64,000 bases of DNA from MVRE01 sp015660965 (GTDB taxonomy: Archaea; Halobacteriota; Methanomicrobia; Methanomicrobiales; Methanospirillaceae), in the NCBI GenBank assembly GCA_050015095.1, contig JBEKCC010000006.1:58300-122299 (forward strand), written 5' to 3'. The position numbers and the translations under genes are program-made. Numbering within the stretch: position 1 is the stretch's first letter; the number at the start of each line of letters is the position of its first letter. Shown here one piece after another: positions 16,126 through 24,020 of this stretch. The notes under the pieces were generated by a model that saw nothing but the letters and a program-made list of their open reading frames with translations, was not told the origin of the DNA and did no database searches.

Positions 16126-17895
16126 ATGGAACGACATTATCTTCTAGGAAATGAAGCGATTGCTCATGCATGTTTGGAATCTCCCGTGGATTTTGTGAGT
16201 GGATATCCCGGTACGCCATCATCTGAGGTTATTGATGTTCTCAGGTCCCGACCAGATCGAACATACTATATTGAGTGGTCAGTGAATGAGAAGGTGGCTC
16301 TGGAAAATGCCCTTGCCGCCGCATGGTGTGGGCTTCGGGCTCTTTGTACTATGAAACATGTCGGTCTTAATGTTGCAGCTGATCCCCTAATGACAAGTGC
16401 GTATACTGGAGTTACGGGCGGGCTTGTGATTATGAGTGCTGATGATCCGTTTGCTCACAGTTCCCAAAACGAACAGGACAGCAGGTGTTATGCCCACTTT
16501 TCACGGTTGCCATGTCTTGATCCCTCAACAATTCAAGAAGCTCATGATATGATACGAGATGCATTTACCCTTTCTGAGGAGTTTGGGCTTCCAGTTATAT
16601 TCCGACCAACGACACGGATTTGTCACTCAAAAGGTGATATTGAACTCGGGAATATTGAACAATCAACACGTAAGGGCGAGTTTAAGAAAGATCCGAAACA
16701 ATACGTCGTAATCCCGGCAAATACTCGTCCCCTCCATAAAAAACTGAATGAAAAACAACCCGGAATCAAGAAACGTCTTGTTGAGAAGGGTTACAATTCC
16801 TTTACGATTAAAGGAAAAAAAGCAGTTATCGCGAGCGGTATCGCTGCCACCTATGTTCAGGAACTTCTCCCTTCTAATATTTCATTTATGAAAATCGGTG
16901 CCTATCCGATCGATGAATCGTGGCTGTCTGGTTTTGTACGGAAACATGAAGAAGTTGTTGTGATTGAGGAGCTTGCACCCGAAGTCGAAGAGCAAGTATT
17001 ACAAGTTGCAGGGTTGGTAAATGTTATCGGTAAGAAAAATGGTTACGTACCTTATGAGGGCGAGTTATCACCCCAATCAGTTGCTGCCATTTTAGTTAAA
17101 AGTGGTATCCTTCCAACAAATCCCTACCCTGAAGTGAGTCCAGTCCAAAATTTGCCTCCACGCCCCCCTATCCTTTGTGCTGGCTGCTTGCATCGTGCAA
17201 CATTCTATGCGATTAAACGGGTGTTTAAAGATGCGATTTACCCCAGCGATATAGGATGCTACACACTGGGTTTGCAGCTTGGGGTTGTCGATACCACGAT
17301 ATGCATGGGTGCATCAATTACCGTTGCGAGCGGGATTGCCCATTCCGGTGAAACTCGTGATGTCATCTGTACAATTGGAGATTCCACATTCTTGCACACA
17401 GGAATTCAAGGTCTTTTGAATGCAGTGTATAATGGAGCAAATATAACGGTGGTAATTCTTGACAATCGGATCACCGCTATGACCGGCCATCAACCGAACC
17501 CAAATACAGGTATAACGGCCTGCGGTATCGTGACAAATCCAGTATCACTAAATGCACTTTGCCGAGCTTGCGGTGTTACCTTTGTTGAAACGGTTAATCC
17601 TTATGATATTACAAGTACGATGAATGCTCTCAAAGAAGCACAATCGCGTAAAGGTGTAAAAGTAATTATTGCACGGCAGCAGTGCGTGATAACCGCTAAA
17701 CGTACCGGTGTTAAGCGAGCACGGTATACAGTGGATTCCGACACGTGCAATGGTTGTGGAACATGTGTTCGTTTCGGATGCCCTGCAATTGAAATGGTGA
17801 ATGAAAAGGCAAGGATAACCGAATTGTGTAGCGGTTGTACGGTGTGTGCCCAGCTCTGTCCAACAGGTGCGATTGTTCGAGAGGGAAAGAAATGA
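16126..17895 (+). CDS. iorA: Indolepyruvate:ferredoxin oxidoreductase, alpha subunit
   Basis: A 589-residue large subunit that oxidatively decarboxylates aryl pyruvates to aryl-CoA with ferredoxin; in methanogens it also works in reverse to assimilate aryl acids. The N-terminal pyrimidine domain (GNEAIAHACLESPVDFVSGYPGTPSS, WSVNEKVALENALAAAWCG) is followed by the TPP-binding domain (CAGCLHRATF, GDSTFLHTGIQGLLNAVYNG and VILDN). At the C-terminus are two [4Fe-4S] motifs: CNGCGTCVRFGCP and CSGCTVCAQLCP. The ATG follows an AAGGATCAGGGATC leader. It overlaps iorB by 4 bp. Confidence 0.96.
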   Translation: MERHYLLGNEAIAHACLESPVDFVSGYPGTPSSEVIDVLRSRPDRTYYIEWSVNEKVALENALAAAWCGLRALCTMKHVGLNVAADPLMTSAYTGVTGGLVIMSADDPFAHSSQNEQDSRCYAHFSRLPCLDPSTIQEAHDMIRDAFTLSEEFGLPVIFRPTTRICHSKGDIELGNIEQSTRKGEFKKDPKQYVVIPANTRPLHKKLNEKQPGIKKRLVEKGYNSFTIKGKKAVIASGIAATYVQELLPSNISFMKIGAYPIDESWLSGFVRKHEEVVVIEELAPEVEEQVLQVAGLVNVIGKKNGYVPYEGELSPQSVAAILVKSGILPTNPYPEVSPVQNLPPRPPILCAGCLHRATFYAIKRVFKDAIYPSDIGCYTLGLQLGVVDTTICMGASITVASGIAHSGETRDVICTIGDSTFLHTGIQGLLNAVYNGANITVVILDNRITAMTGHQPNPNTGITACGIVTNPVSLNALCRACGVTFVETVNPYDITSTMNALKEAQSRKGVKVIIARQQCVITAKRTGVKRARYTVDSDTCNGCGTCVRFGCPAIEMVNEKARITELCSGCTVCAQLCPTGAIVREGKK

Positions 17896-18482
17896 AAAAA
17901 AGTTTTGACATTTTGATTGTCGGAATCGGGGGACAGGGCACAATTCTTGCATCCAACATTCTTGGAGAAGCCTGTTTAATTGAAGCTAGGCGTGTTAAAG
18001 GAGCTGAGACTCATGGGATGGCACAGCGTGGTGGATCTGTTGAGAGTCATATCAGGATTGATGGGAAGTTTGGGCCGCTAATTCCACCTGGGCAGGCTGA
18101 CCTCTTGATATCGTTTGACCTTCTCGAAGCACTTCGCTATTTTCACTATCTCAAAAGAGGGGGGTCATTGGTCGTTAATCGTCATCTTGTTCTTCCTACT
18201 TCTGTCTATATGCAAAAGATAGAGGCACCAACTGAGGATGGAATCGTTGCAACACTAAGCCAATACAATCCCTGCATTCTTGATGCAGATCAAATCGCTC
18301 AAGAAGCTGGCAGTCCTCTTTCCCAGAACGTGGTGATGCTTGGTGCTGCATCTCGTATAATACCCCTTAAATTTGAATCTCTTCTCAAAGCTGTGAAGAA
18401 TTTGGTTCCGAAAAAGACAATCGAAATCAATACCCGTGCATTTGAAATGGGTGTTCAGGCAGCAGCGAAATGTTATTCTTAA
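17892..18482 (+). CDS. iorB: Indolepyruvate:ferredoxin oxidoreductase, beta subunit
   Basis: A 196-residue gamma-domain-type subunit that pairs with IorA. It begins MKKSFDILIVGIGGQGTILA, with the characteristic GIGGQG loop, then ARRVKGAETHGMAQRGGSVESH. The ATG overlaps the iorA stop (ATGA), so the two subunits are translationally coupled. A longer upstream frame exists, but it only reads into iorA. Confidence 0.95.
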   Translation: MKKSFDILIVGIGGQGTILASNILGEACLIEARRVKGAETHGMAQRGGSVESHIRIDGKFGPLIPPGQADLLISFDLLEALRYFHYLKRGGSLVVNRHLVLPTSVYMQKIEAPTEDGIVATLSQYNPCILDADQIAQEAGSPLSQNVVMLGAASRIIPLKFESLLKAVKNLVPKKTIEINTRAFEMGVQAAAKCYS

Positions 18483-18732
18483 AAAGGGTCTTAAACTCTA
18501 AAAATATCTACAAATAAAGGAACGATGAGCATGAGCATTTTCTATCTTTATGTTAAAACCCCTCGTTCTTAAAATTATACCTAAACGAATGCAAATGTGG
18601 CTCTTCAGTAGCGTATAGAAAATTTCAGAGTTTTGTTATATTTTTTCAAGTAGAGGTGTACGGCTGAACGCTTGGACATTCAGAGAAAAAAGAAGTGGAG
18701 GATGGAAAGATAATTTCAAAAATAAATGCGAA

Positions 18733-19854
18733 TTATCCATGCGATTCATTTGCAATTGCCCTCTTTTTATGCATCCAAGTATTTTCAAAGATATACCAAG
18801 CATAACCAACAAGGCAGCAGAATGTCACACTGATAAATCCTCCAAATAGGTTCAATAAAATCGTATAGAAGTCCCCTACGGGCAAAATCTTGTCAAGAGG
18901 GAATATAATATAATTCAGAACTACTTGGACGACGAAAAGGAAATAGAGCATTTGTATCAAAAAAATATGCCATGATGCTATGCCGGCACGTTCGATCCAA
19001 CGGAAGGGCAATGATTTAACATTTTTGGGTAGGAGGACTAATCCTGTTAATACCAATATCAATGTCCATAAGTATGCAGGAGCATGAAACACTGCATCAT
19101 AACCAACAAACTTGCTAAAGGAAAAAAACAGGTTTGTATAAGAAGAGAGCGTGAGATATATCAGACTTATGAGCCCTCCAACTGCAATCCATGACACGGG
19201 ACGCCGCGGGGTCATCACCAGCCAGACCCCTAGAGCTCCTGCAAAAATAAACCTGAAATAGAGCACTGAATAAAATCTATCCGGAATACCACTAAATAAC
19301 ATGGTTACTTCAAAAACAATATCCAGAATAAGGGCTACCACCACCATTAAATCTGGATTTTTTTGAGCAAGTATGTAGAATAATGGTACAATCAAGACAC
19401 TTTGGAAAATTACCGGGATAAAATAAGCACCTAAACCGGATCCACCACTAATAAAATTCATTATCAGTGACGATTCGTCGAAACTATTTTTCAAAATAAA
19501 TACGAGAAGGATAATCTGAATTACCCAGAAAATAATATACGGTGTCAATAATCGTTTGAAGCGTCGAATGATCAGGGAAGGATCGTAACATTGTTTGAAT
19601 GTGGTTGAGCCATACATCTTATATGCATATGCGCCGGTAAAACCTGCGATGAGAATCAGAATGGGAACAGCGTGATATATGTGGTATGGGGCTCCAAATA
19701 AGAGAAAAATCGCTGGTTGCCATGTATGAAGAATAACGACAGATATTATTGCAATTCCTTTGAGAAGATCAATTTGAGGGATACGACCGGTAAGGTTCTG
19801 TTTTATTTCTGGGATTATTTTATTTCGAGATCTTCTCTTTACCATAAATATCAA
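18733..19854 (-). CDS. Acyltransferase 3 family membrane protein (copy 2)
   Basis: A 373-residue paralogue of the protein at 13578-14684. It has the same layout of about ten helices, the N-terminal IPQIDLLKGIAIISVVILHT active-site region, KRLLTPYIIFWVIQII, and SWHIFLIQMLYFLF near the C-terminus. Both copies face the same way and flank the ior genes and tRNA-Ile. Likely an O-acyltransferase for cell-surface glycans; substrate unknown. The first methionines are MIFMVKRRSR; the second Met (four codons in) is an equally good start. Confidence 0.85.
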   Translation of the reverse strand: MIFMVKRRSRNKIIPEIKQNLTGRIPQIDLLKGIAIISVVILHTWQPAIFLLFGAPYHIYHAVPILILIAGFTGAYAYKMYGSTTFKQCYDPSLIIRRFKRLLTPYIIFWVIQIILLVFILKNSFDESSLIMNFISGGSGLGAYFIPVIFQSVLIVPLFYILAQKNPDLMVVVALILDIVFEVTMLFSGIPDRFYSVLYFRFIFAGALGVWLVMTPRRPVSWIAVGGLISLIYLTLSSYTNLFFSFSKFVGYDAVFHAPAYLWTLILVLTGLVLLPKNVKSLPFRWIERAGIASWHIFLIQMLYFLFVVQVVLNYIIFPLDKILPVGDFYTILLNLFGGFISVTFCCLVGYAWYIFENTWMHKKRAIANESHG

Positions 19855-19908
19855 TTTACTTGTTAAAATTAGATAAATGATTCAAAGTGTTTGTAATCAA
19901 TTCACAAA

Positions 19909-19992
19909 CGCTGAGGGGGGGAATTGAACCCCCGAGGGGCAAATGCCCCACAGGCTTTCCAGGCCTGCGCCTTACCGCTAGACTACCTCAGC
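19909..19992 (-). tRNA. tRNA-Ser (GGA)
   Basis: A class II tRNA of 84 nt: acceptor GCTGAGG/CCTCAGC with discriminator G, anticodon loop CTGGAAA (GGA) in a CAGGC/GCCTG stem, a long variable arm GGGGC-ATTT-GCCCC, and a T-loop TTCAATT. CCA is not encoded. Confidence 0.96.
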
Positions 19993-20059
19993 AAAAATGT
20001 ATCGTAAGTCTTGGTTGGGAATTTTTTTAATGCTATCTCTTTGGCAGTGCCTTGATTGA

Positions 20060-20986
20060 CTATTTCTCATGTCTCTTTTTTTTCCAACCTTGTGAATAAG
20101 TACCAGGTCTCATAAAAACAGTTGTTGGGGCGATTACTAATCCTACACCGCCCGGTATGAATTCCGTTGATGAAAGAAGAGCAGCACCCAAACAGATAAA
20201 CTCATTCTTTTGTGAAAGAACCGTAACTGTCTCACCTTTTTTGAATTGATCGCACATGAGAATTCCAACACCCGCAAGCTGTGCACCATGACAGATTGCA
20301 TCGATTGCTGAATTTCTGACAACGACCCGAGGGATGTCTGGCAAAGCAGCCTCCACCGGAAGTATTAATGAACTAAGTGCTTTAGCATCTCCAGCAGACA
20401 CGTGAATACAAGCAGACTTTAATTCATGAAGTGTGTGTACTTGTGTCTCATCGAATGTTCCTGACCGGGTTCGACGCAATTCTTGCATGTGTGCTCCAAT
20501 ACCCAAAGCGAGTCCTATGTGGTGACAGAGTGAGCGAATGTATGTGCCTGCATCACAATGCACACGGAAAAGGACAAGTCTATTCTCAAAATCAAGAATT
20601 TCAATTTTGTAAATCGTACGGATGCGCAAGCTCCGTTTTACAGCACTTTTTCTTGGTGGCCGCTGGTATATCTTACCCACGAATTCTTTGATAACTTGTT
20701 CCAATTGCTCACGTGGCACGTCATCATGTAACCGCATGAGGCAGACGTATTCTTTCTCATGTTTGAGCATGAGCGGTGCTAATCTAACTGCATTACCGAG
20801 CATTATAAGGAGAACACCGGATACCTGTGGATCCAGAGTACCGGAATGTCCGACACGGCACCCAAGCATTTTTCCAACCCACGCTGTTACTTGATGGCTT
20901 GAAGGACCACGCGGTTTATCAATTATGACGAGACCGGAACCACTCCACAATGATAAAGGTATGGTGCTAATCTGTTCATCTACCAT
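20060..20986 (-). CDS. truB: tRNA/rRNA pseudouridine synthase (Cbf5/TruB)
   Basis: A 308-residue archaeal Cbf5-type pseudouridine synthase. The catalytic aspartate is Asp52 in GHSGTLDPQVSGVL. KIYQRPPRKSAVKRSLR and CDAGTYIRSLCHHIG are further conserved family motifs. The C-terminal 80 residues form a PUA domain (AICHGAQLAGVGI, GETVTVLSQKNEFICLG). In archaea it is the catalytic subunit of H/ACA guide complexes and also modifies tRNA U55. The gene abuts hemD (stop to start within 1 bp), not the cmk gene it often follows in other archaea. Confidence 0.94.
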   Translation of the reverse strand: MVDEQISTIPLSLWSGSGLVIIDKPRGPSSHQVTAWVGKMLGCRVGHSGTLDPQVSGVLLIMLGNAVRLAPLMLKHEKEYVCLMRLHDDVPREQLEQVIKEFVGKIYQRPPRKSAVKRSLRIRTIYKIEILDFENRLVLFRVHCDAGTYIRSLCHHIGLALGIGAHMQELRRTRSGTFDETQVHTLHELKSACIHVSAGDAKALSSLILPVEAALPDIPRVVVRNSAIDAICHGAQLAGVGILMCDQFKKGETVTVLSQKNEFICLGAALLSSTEFIPGGVGLVIAPTTVFMRPGTYSQGWKKKRHEK

Positions 20987-21673
20987 TTAGTGTCCCTTTT
21001 TTTCTAAGTACGTATTTAATGCCATAAGAGCCCCTTCAAGTGATCCATCTCCTATAACGATAGGTGAAATGCCTGATTTCGTCATCACGTTGGCAGTAAC
21101 CTCACCGATTGCCATAATTAATAGGTTTGGTTGCGGTGTCCATATCGATTTTAAAAATGACATCGTACTCGTGAAAAGCAGGGCATCCGCCCCATTTAGC
21201 AAGAGAGATTGACCCGTGGGTTCGAGAGAATAACATCTAAATTCATGTGGGATTCCACCAGCAGCAACAATGGAATCAAGCAAAGCATTGTTTGGCACAT
21301 CTGCACGGGGAATCCCGATATGTTTACCGAAGATCCAGTTTCCAAGATAGGGGACAAAATCACGTGAATAAAAAGTTGGCAATATTTCGCACTCAATTTC
21401 ATACCGGTGAAGTGCCTGAGCGGTTTGGGGACCAATTGCTATCACTCGAGGAAATCGATTGAGAAGAGGTGCAATTATTTGAGCAGGTAGAGCGCTGGTA
21501 AAAAAGAGGCAATCAAAATCTCCTCGGTCAACTGCTTGGATAAATGCAGTCACAACATCTTGCTTTAATTCCGATTTAAGCGGGTGAACACTATAGCAAT
21601 CATGCCCGAATTTTGCACAGCGTGCCGAATCGGTTCCTTCCTTTCCTGCAACCCGCGTGACTGCAATCTTCAT
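20987..21673 (-). CDS. hemD: Uroporphyrinogen-III synthase
   Basis: A 228-residue HemD that closes hydroxymethylbilane to uroporphyrinogen III, the precursor of factor F430, sirohaem and cobamides in a methanogen. The bilobed fold is recognisable: MKIAVTRVAGKEGTDSARCA, FDCLFFTSALPAQI in the first lobe, VIAIGPQTAQAL at the hinge, and NGADALLFTSTMSFLKS and LLIMAIGEVTANVM in the second. Sequence conservation in this family is low, so the call rests on these segments. It is co-directional and immediately adjacent to truB. Confidence 0.85.
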   Translation of the reverse strand: MKIAVTRVAGKEGTDSARCAKFGHDCYSVHPLKSELKQDVVTAFIQAVDRGDFDCLFFTSALPAQIIAPLLNRFPRVIAIGPQTAQALHRYEIECEILPTFYSRDFVPYLGNWIFGKHIGIPRADVPNNALLDSIVAAGGIPHEFRCYSLEPTGQSLLLNGADALLFTSTMSFLKSIWTPQPNLLIMAIGEVTANVMTKSGISPIVIGDGSLEGALMALNTYLEKKGH

Positions 21674-21690
21674 TGAAGGATTATTACTTT

Positions 21691-21951
21691 ATGAAAGATA
21701 TGACTGTATCCATTTTCGATTCTATTATCTGTCTTGTTCCTATTGCAATCAGGAATTCTGTTTTTTTAAAAGAGGATGGAACGCTCATTCTCATGCTTAA
21801 AACCCGCAGTGTTGATGTTCACAAAGAACCTGATCTTGTGTTTAGCGAGGCAATTTCTCGAATTGCTTCGGGAGGGTTAAAAGTAACAGTTAGTGCATGG
21901 CTATCTCCCTATCACCATGACCATGCAGCCATTATTTGCATTAAAAGCTAA
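21691..21951 (+). CDS. Small hypothetical protein
   Basis: An 86-residue protein from the ATG at 21691 (MKDMTVSIFDSIICLVPIAI). A TTG 18 bp upstream would lengthen it, but it has less support. The sequence has a hydrophobic N-terminal segment and a mixed alpha/beta remainder ending WLSPYHHDHAAIICIKS, with a possible His/Asp metal cluster. It is divergent from hemD and lies 6 bp before the DUF1614 gene. No family recognised. Confidence 0.6.
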   Translation: MKDMTVSIFDSIICLVPIAIRNSVFLKEDGTLILMLKTRSVDVHKEPDLVFSEAISRIASGGLKVTVSAWLSPYHHDHAAIICIKS

Positions 21952-21957
21952 CATCAT

Positions 21958-22689
21958 ATGAATTCGGATATGAGCGGAATAATAAGAATATCTTCGATTA
22001 AACCTCTGTCACTATTTGTGATTGTTGTTCTGATTTTGGTATTCATTGTTTTGATTCCTCTGTTATTTTTAGGGCTAATTGGTTCAGCGTTCAGCCGGCT
22101 TGGATTTACGTGGATTGAAGCGATTATTGTCATTATCCTGATGCTTGTTGGAAGTTTTGTGAACATTCCTCTCTGGACATTTCAGCGATCTTTCGAACAA
22201 ACGGTACCAAATAAATCAGCGGTTTTTGATGCATTTACTGGTGAACAAGTTTCAGATCAGCGGTTTGCTACTACATTGTCGCTCAATATTGGAGGTGCGG
22301 TTATCCCTTTTGCTATATCTGTCTACCTTCTTTACAACGGACAAAGGATGGTAGGGAATTCGTTATTCGTCCTAGTTTTAATTGCACTATTTGCAGTAAC
22401 ATTAATCACGAGATTTTCAACAAAAGTATTTCCAGATAGTGGTATACGGGTTCCATTCTTTGTTCCTGGACTTTCTGCAATTGCCATAGCAATGATCCTT
22501 GGTGGAGGAATAGGGTCAGTACCAGCAATAATTGCATTTGTCAGCGGTACAATGGGAACGTTGTTAGGTGCTTGTACCTTGAACTCCTCTCACATTAAGA
22601 ATATGAAAATTTCACAAATCAGTATTGGAGGAGCTGGTATGTTTGGTGCGATTTTTCTTAGTGGACTCCTCGCGGCTTTCATTACCTAA
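21958..22689 (+). CDS. DUF1614-family membrane protein
   Basis: A 243-residue polytopic protein with six or seven hydrophobic helices. The N-terminal LSLFVIVVLILVFIVLIPLL helix is followed by GSFVNIPLW and by RFATTLSLNIGGAVIPFAIS, VPFFVPGLSAIAIAMILGGG and IGGAGMFGAIFLSGLLAAFI. The pattern matches the uncharacterised DUF1614 family of archaeal membrane proteins. Its function is unknown. The short upstream gene probably belongs to the same transcript. Confidence 0.78.
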   Translation: MNSDMSGIIRISSIKPLSLFVIVVLILVFIVLIPLLFLGLIGSAFSRLGFTWIEAIIVIILMLVGSFVNIPLWTFQRSFEQTVPNKSAVFDAFTGEQVSDQRFATTLSLNIGGAVIPFAISVYLLYNGQRMVGNSLFVLVLIALFAVTLITRFSTKVFPDSGIRVPFFVPGLSAIAIAMILGGGIGSVPAIIAFVSGTMGTLLGACTLNSSHIKNMKISQISIGGAGMFGAIFLSGLLAAFIT

Positions 22690-22735
22690 AAAAAATTATC
22701 GCGCTTTGTTTACAAAACGAACTGGAATACCAGAG

Positions 22736-22808
<73 letters not shown>

Positions 22809-22863
22809 GTGTGCCTCTCATTTTTAGCGCTGTAGATTAATTAAAGTGACGGATATTCTTGTA

Positions 22864-23589
22864 TTAGATTGTCGATACACGTGAACACTTTGCACAGATT
22901 CGACACACTTCAGCAATCGGTTTGATGAATGCTTCTTTCCCGCAAAATGGTTCGATGTCGTTAACGTCTCTAATATAATAAATATGCGGTACCAGCGAGA
23001 TATGAGTATATATACCACATTGCACTTTCAGCTGGTCAGCAATGTATTTCTGTAACTGAACGAGGGCGTACATATTAGCTCCTGCGGCGGTGAGCATGTC
23101 GTTGCTTCGGAATATCACCCGCATATTGAGAAAACTATTCCGCACCACACATTGGACGAGCTGGAGACACGGGCAATCATTAAGGTGTTCATCAATAACG
23201 GGATTCCATGTTATTGCAATTGCCCTCCGGCTTACTTGGGAATTGCGAAGCTTTTCCACAATATAATCGATCTGGTTGATGTGAACATCTTGTCCATCGT
23301 GTTTCAATCTTTCGCCCCAATTAAAGAGACGCCCGTGATAGTCATACTCAAAGGAAGCCTTTGATCCTTCTAGAAGGTCATGGGCATATTGCTCTACAAA
23401 TTTCTGCTGGAACCTTGAATGTGGACTGACTCTCGGCTCAGCAAGTGGAGTATCTACTTGCAGCGCAACCTCCTCAAACTCAATAGTCGCCTCATTATCT
23501 TCTGTCTTGAGCACCCATCCCTTTTCTAGGATCATTTTGACGACAAGTTCGTGTGCTCTGCCGAGGCTGGGTGCTCTGATGATCCTCAT
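22864..23589 (-). CDS. thyA: Thymidylate synthase (archaeal ThyA-like)
   Basis: A 241-residue thymidylate synthase of the short archaeal type. The catalytic cysteine is Cys141 in NDCPCLQLVQ, with arginines RR at 121-122 and RSND at 161-164 matching the phosphate and dUMP contacts, and Asn172. Bacterial ThyA is longer; methanogen versions use a methyl donor other than methylene-H4folate. The C-terminus carries CRICAKC, which could hold zinc. The divergent S-layer gene starts 430 bp away. Confidence 0.9.
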   Translation of the reverse strand: MRIIRAPSLGRAHELVVKMILEKGWVLKTEDNEATIEFEEVALQVDTPLAEPRVSPHSRFQQKFVEQYAHDLLEGSKASFEYDYHGRLFNWGERLKHDGQDVHINQIDYIVEKLRNSQVSRRAIAITWNPVIDEHLNDCPCLQLVQCVVRNSFLNMRVIFRSNDMLTAAGANMYALVQLQKYIADQLKVQCGIYTHISLVPHIYYIRDVNDIEPFCGKEAFIKPIAEVCRICAKCSRVSTI

Positions 23590-24020
23590 ACATAACTATA
23601 AATCCGATTTTGCATGTAAATATGTTGAATTTGTTTGAGGAAACTTTTATCTTGCTTCATTTAATTAGGCAATTTTGTATAAAAAATAACAATGTACATT
23701 AGTATACATATAGTATATACCCAATGCGCGTAGATATTACTTTAATTAGAGTATATATAAGAATATAAACTACGTAAAAACGATGAGTTTTGTGAAACAA
23801 AAAACGAATTTAAACGCTCAAAACGAAAAAAACTCCTTATTTCTTCGTCAAATTGTCAAAAAAAAACAACCACAAAGGATATATTAGCTCTTTTACAAAT
23901 AATCAGTCATATTCCGTTTAAAACGGAGTATCGGGCTTGTAGAACTGTTATTCGGCATTTGTCGAATCTCAGATTTTGCGGCTTGGAATGTATGATGTAC
24001 AATTTGGAGGAAAAAAACAA
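23590..24020 (+). promoter_or_regulatory. S-layer gene promoter and long 5' leader
   Basis: A gene-free interval. AT-rich blocks with TATA-like motifs lie at about 23703-23720 and at 23752-23760 (GTATATATAA). Initiation about 25 bp after the second would give a leader near 240 nt. The leader holds a perfect inverted repeat TCCGTTTAAAACGGA at 23913-23927 and a strong Shine-Dalgarno, TTGGAGGA, 10 bp before the ATG. On the minus strand the start of thyA is served by a TTTATAG-like box near 23601. A long leader with an SD fits a very highly expressed gene. Confidence 0.55.

Noticed and set aside
18483..18732. Possible terminator hairpin after iorB
   Set aside because: AACGATGAG and CTCGTT can pair only across a large loop and without a T tract next to it; left unassigned. 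The 250-bp gap shows nothing else.
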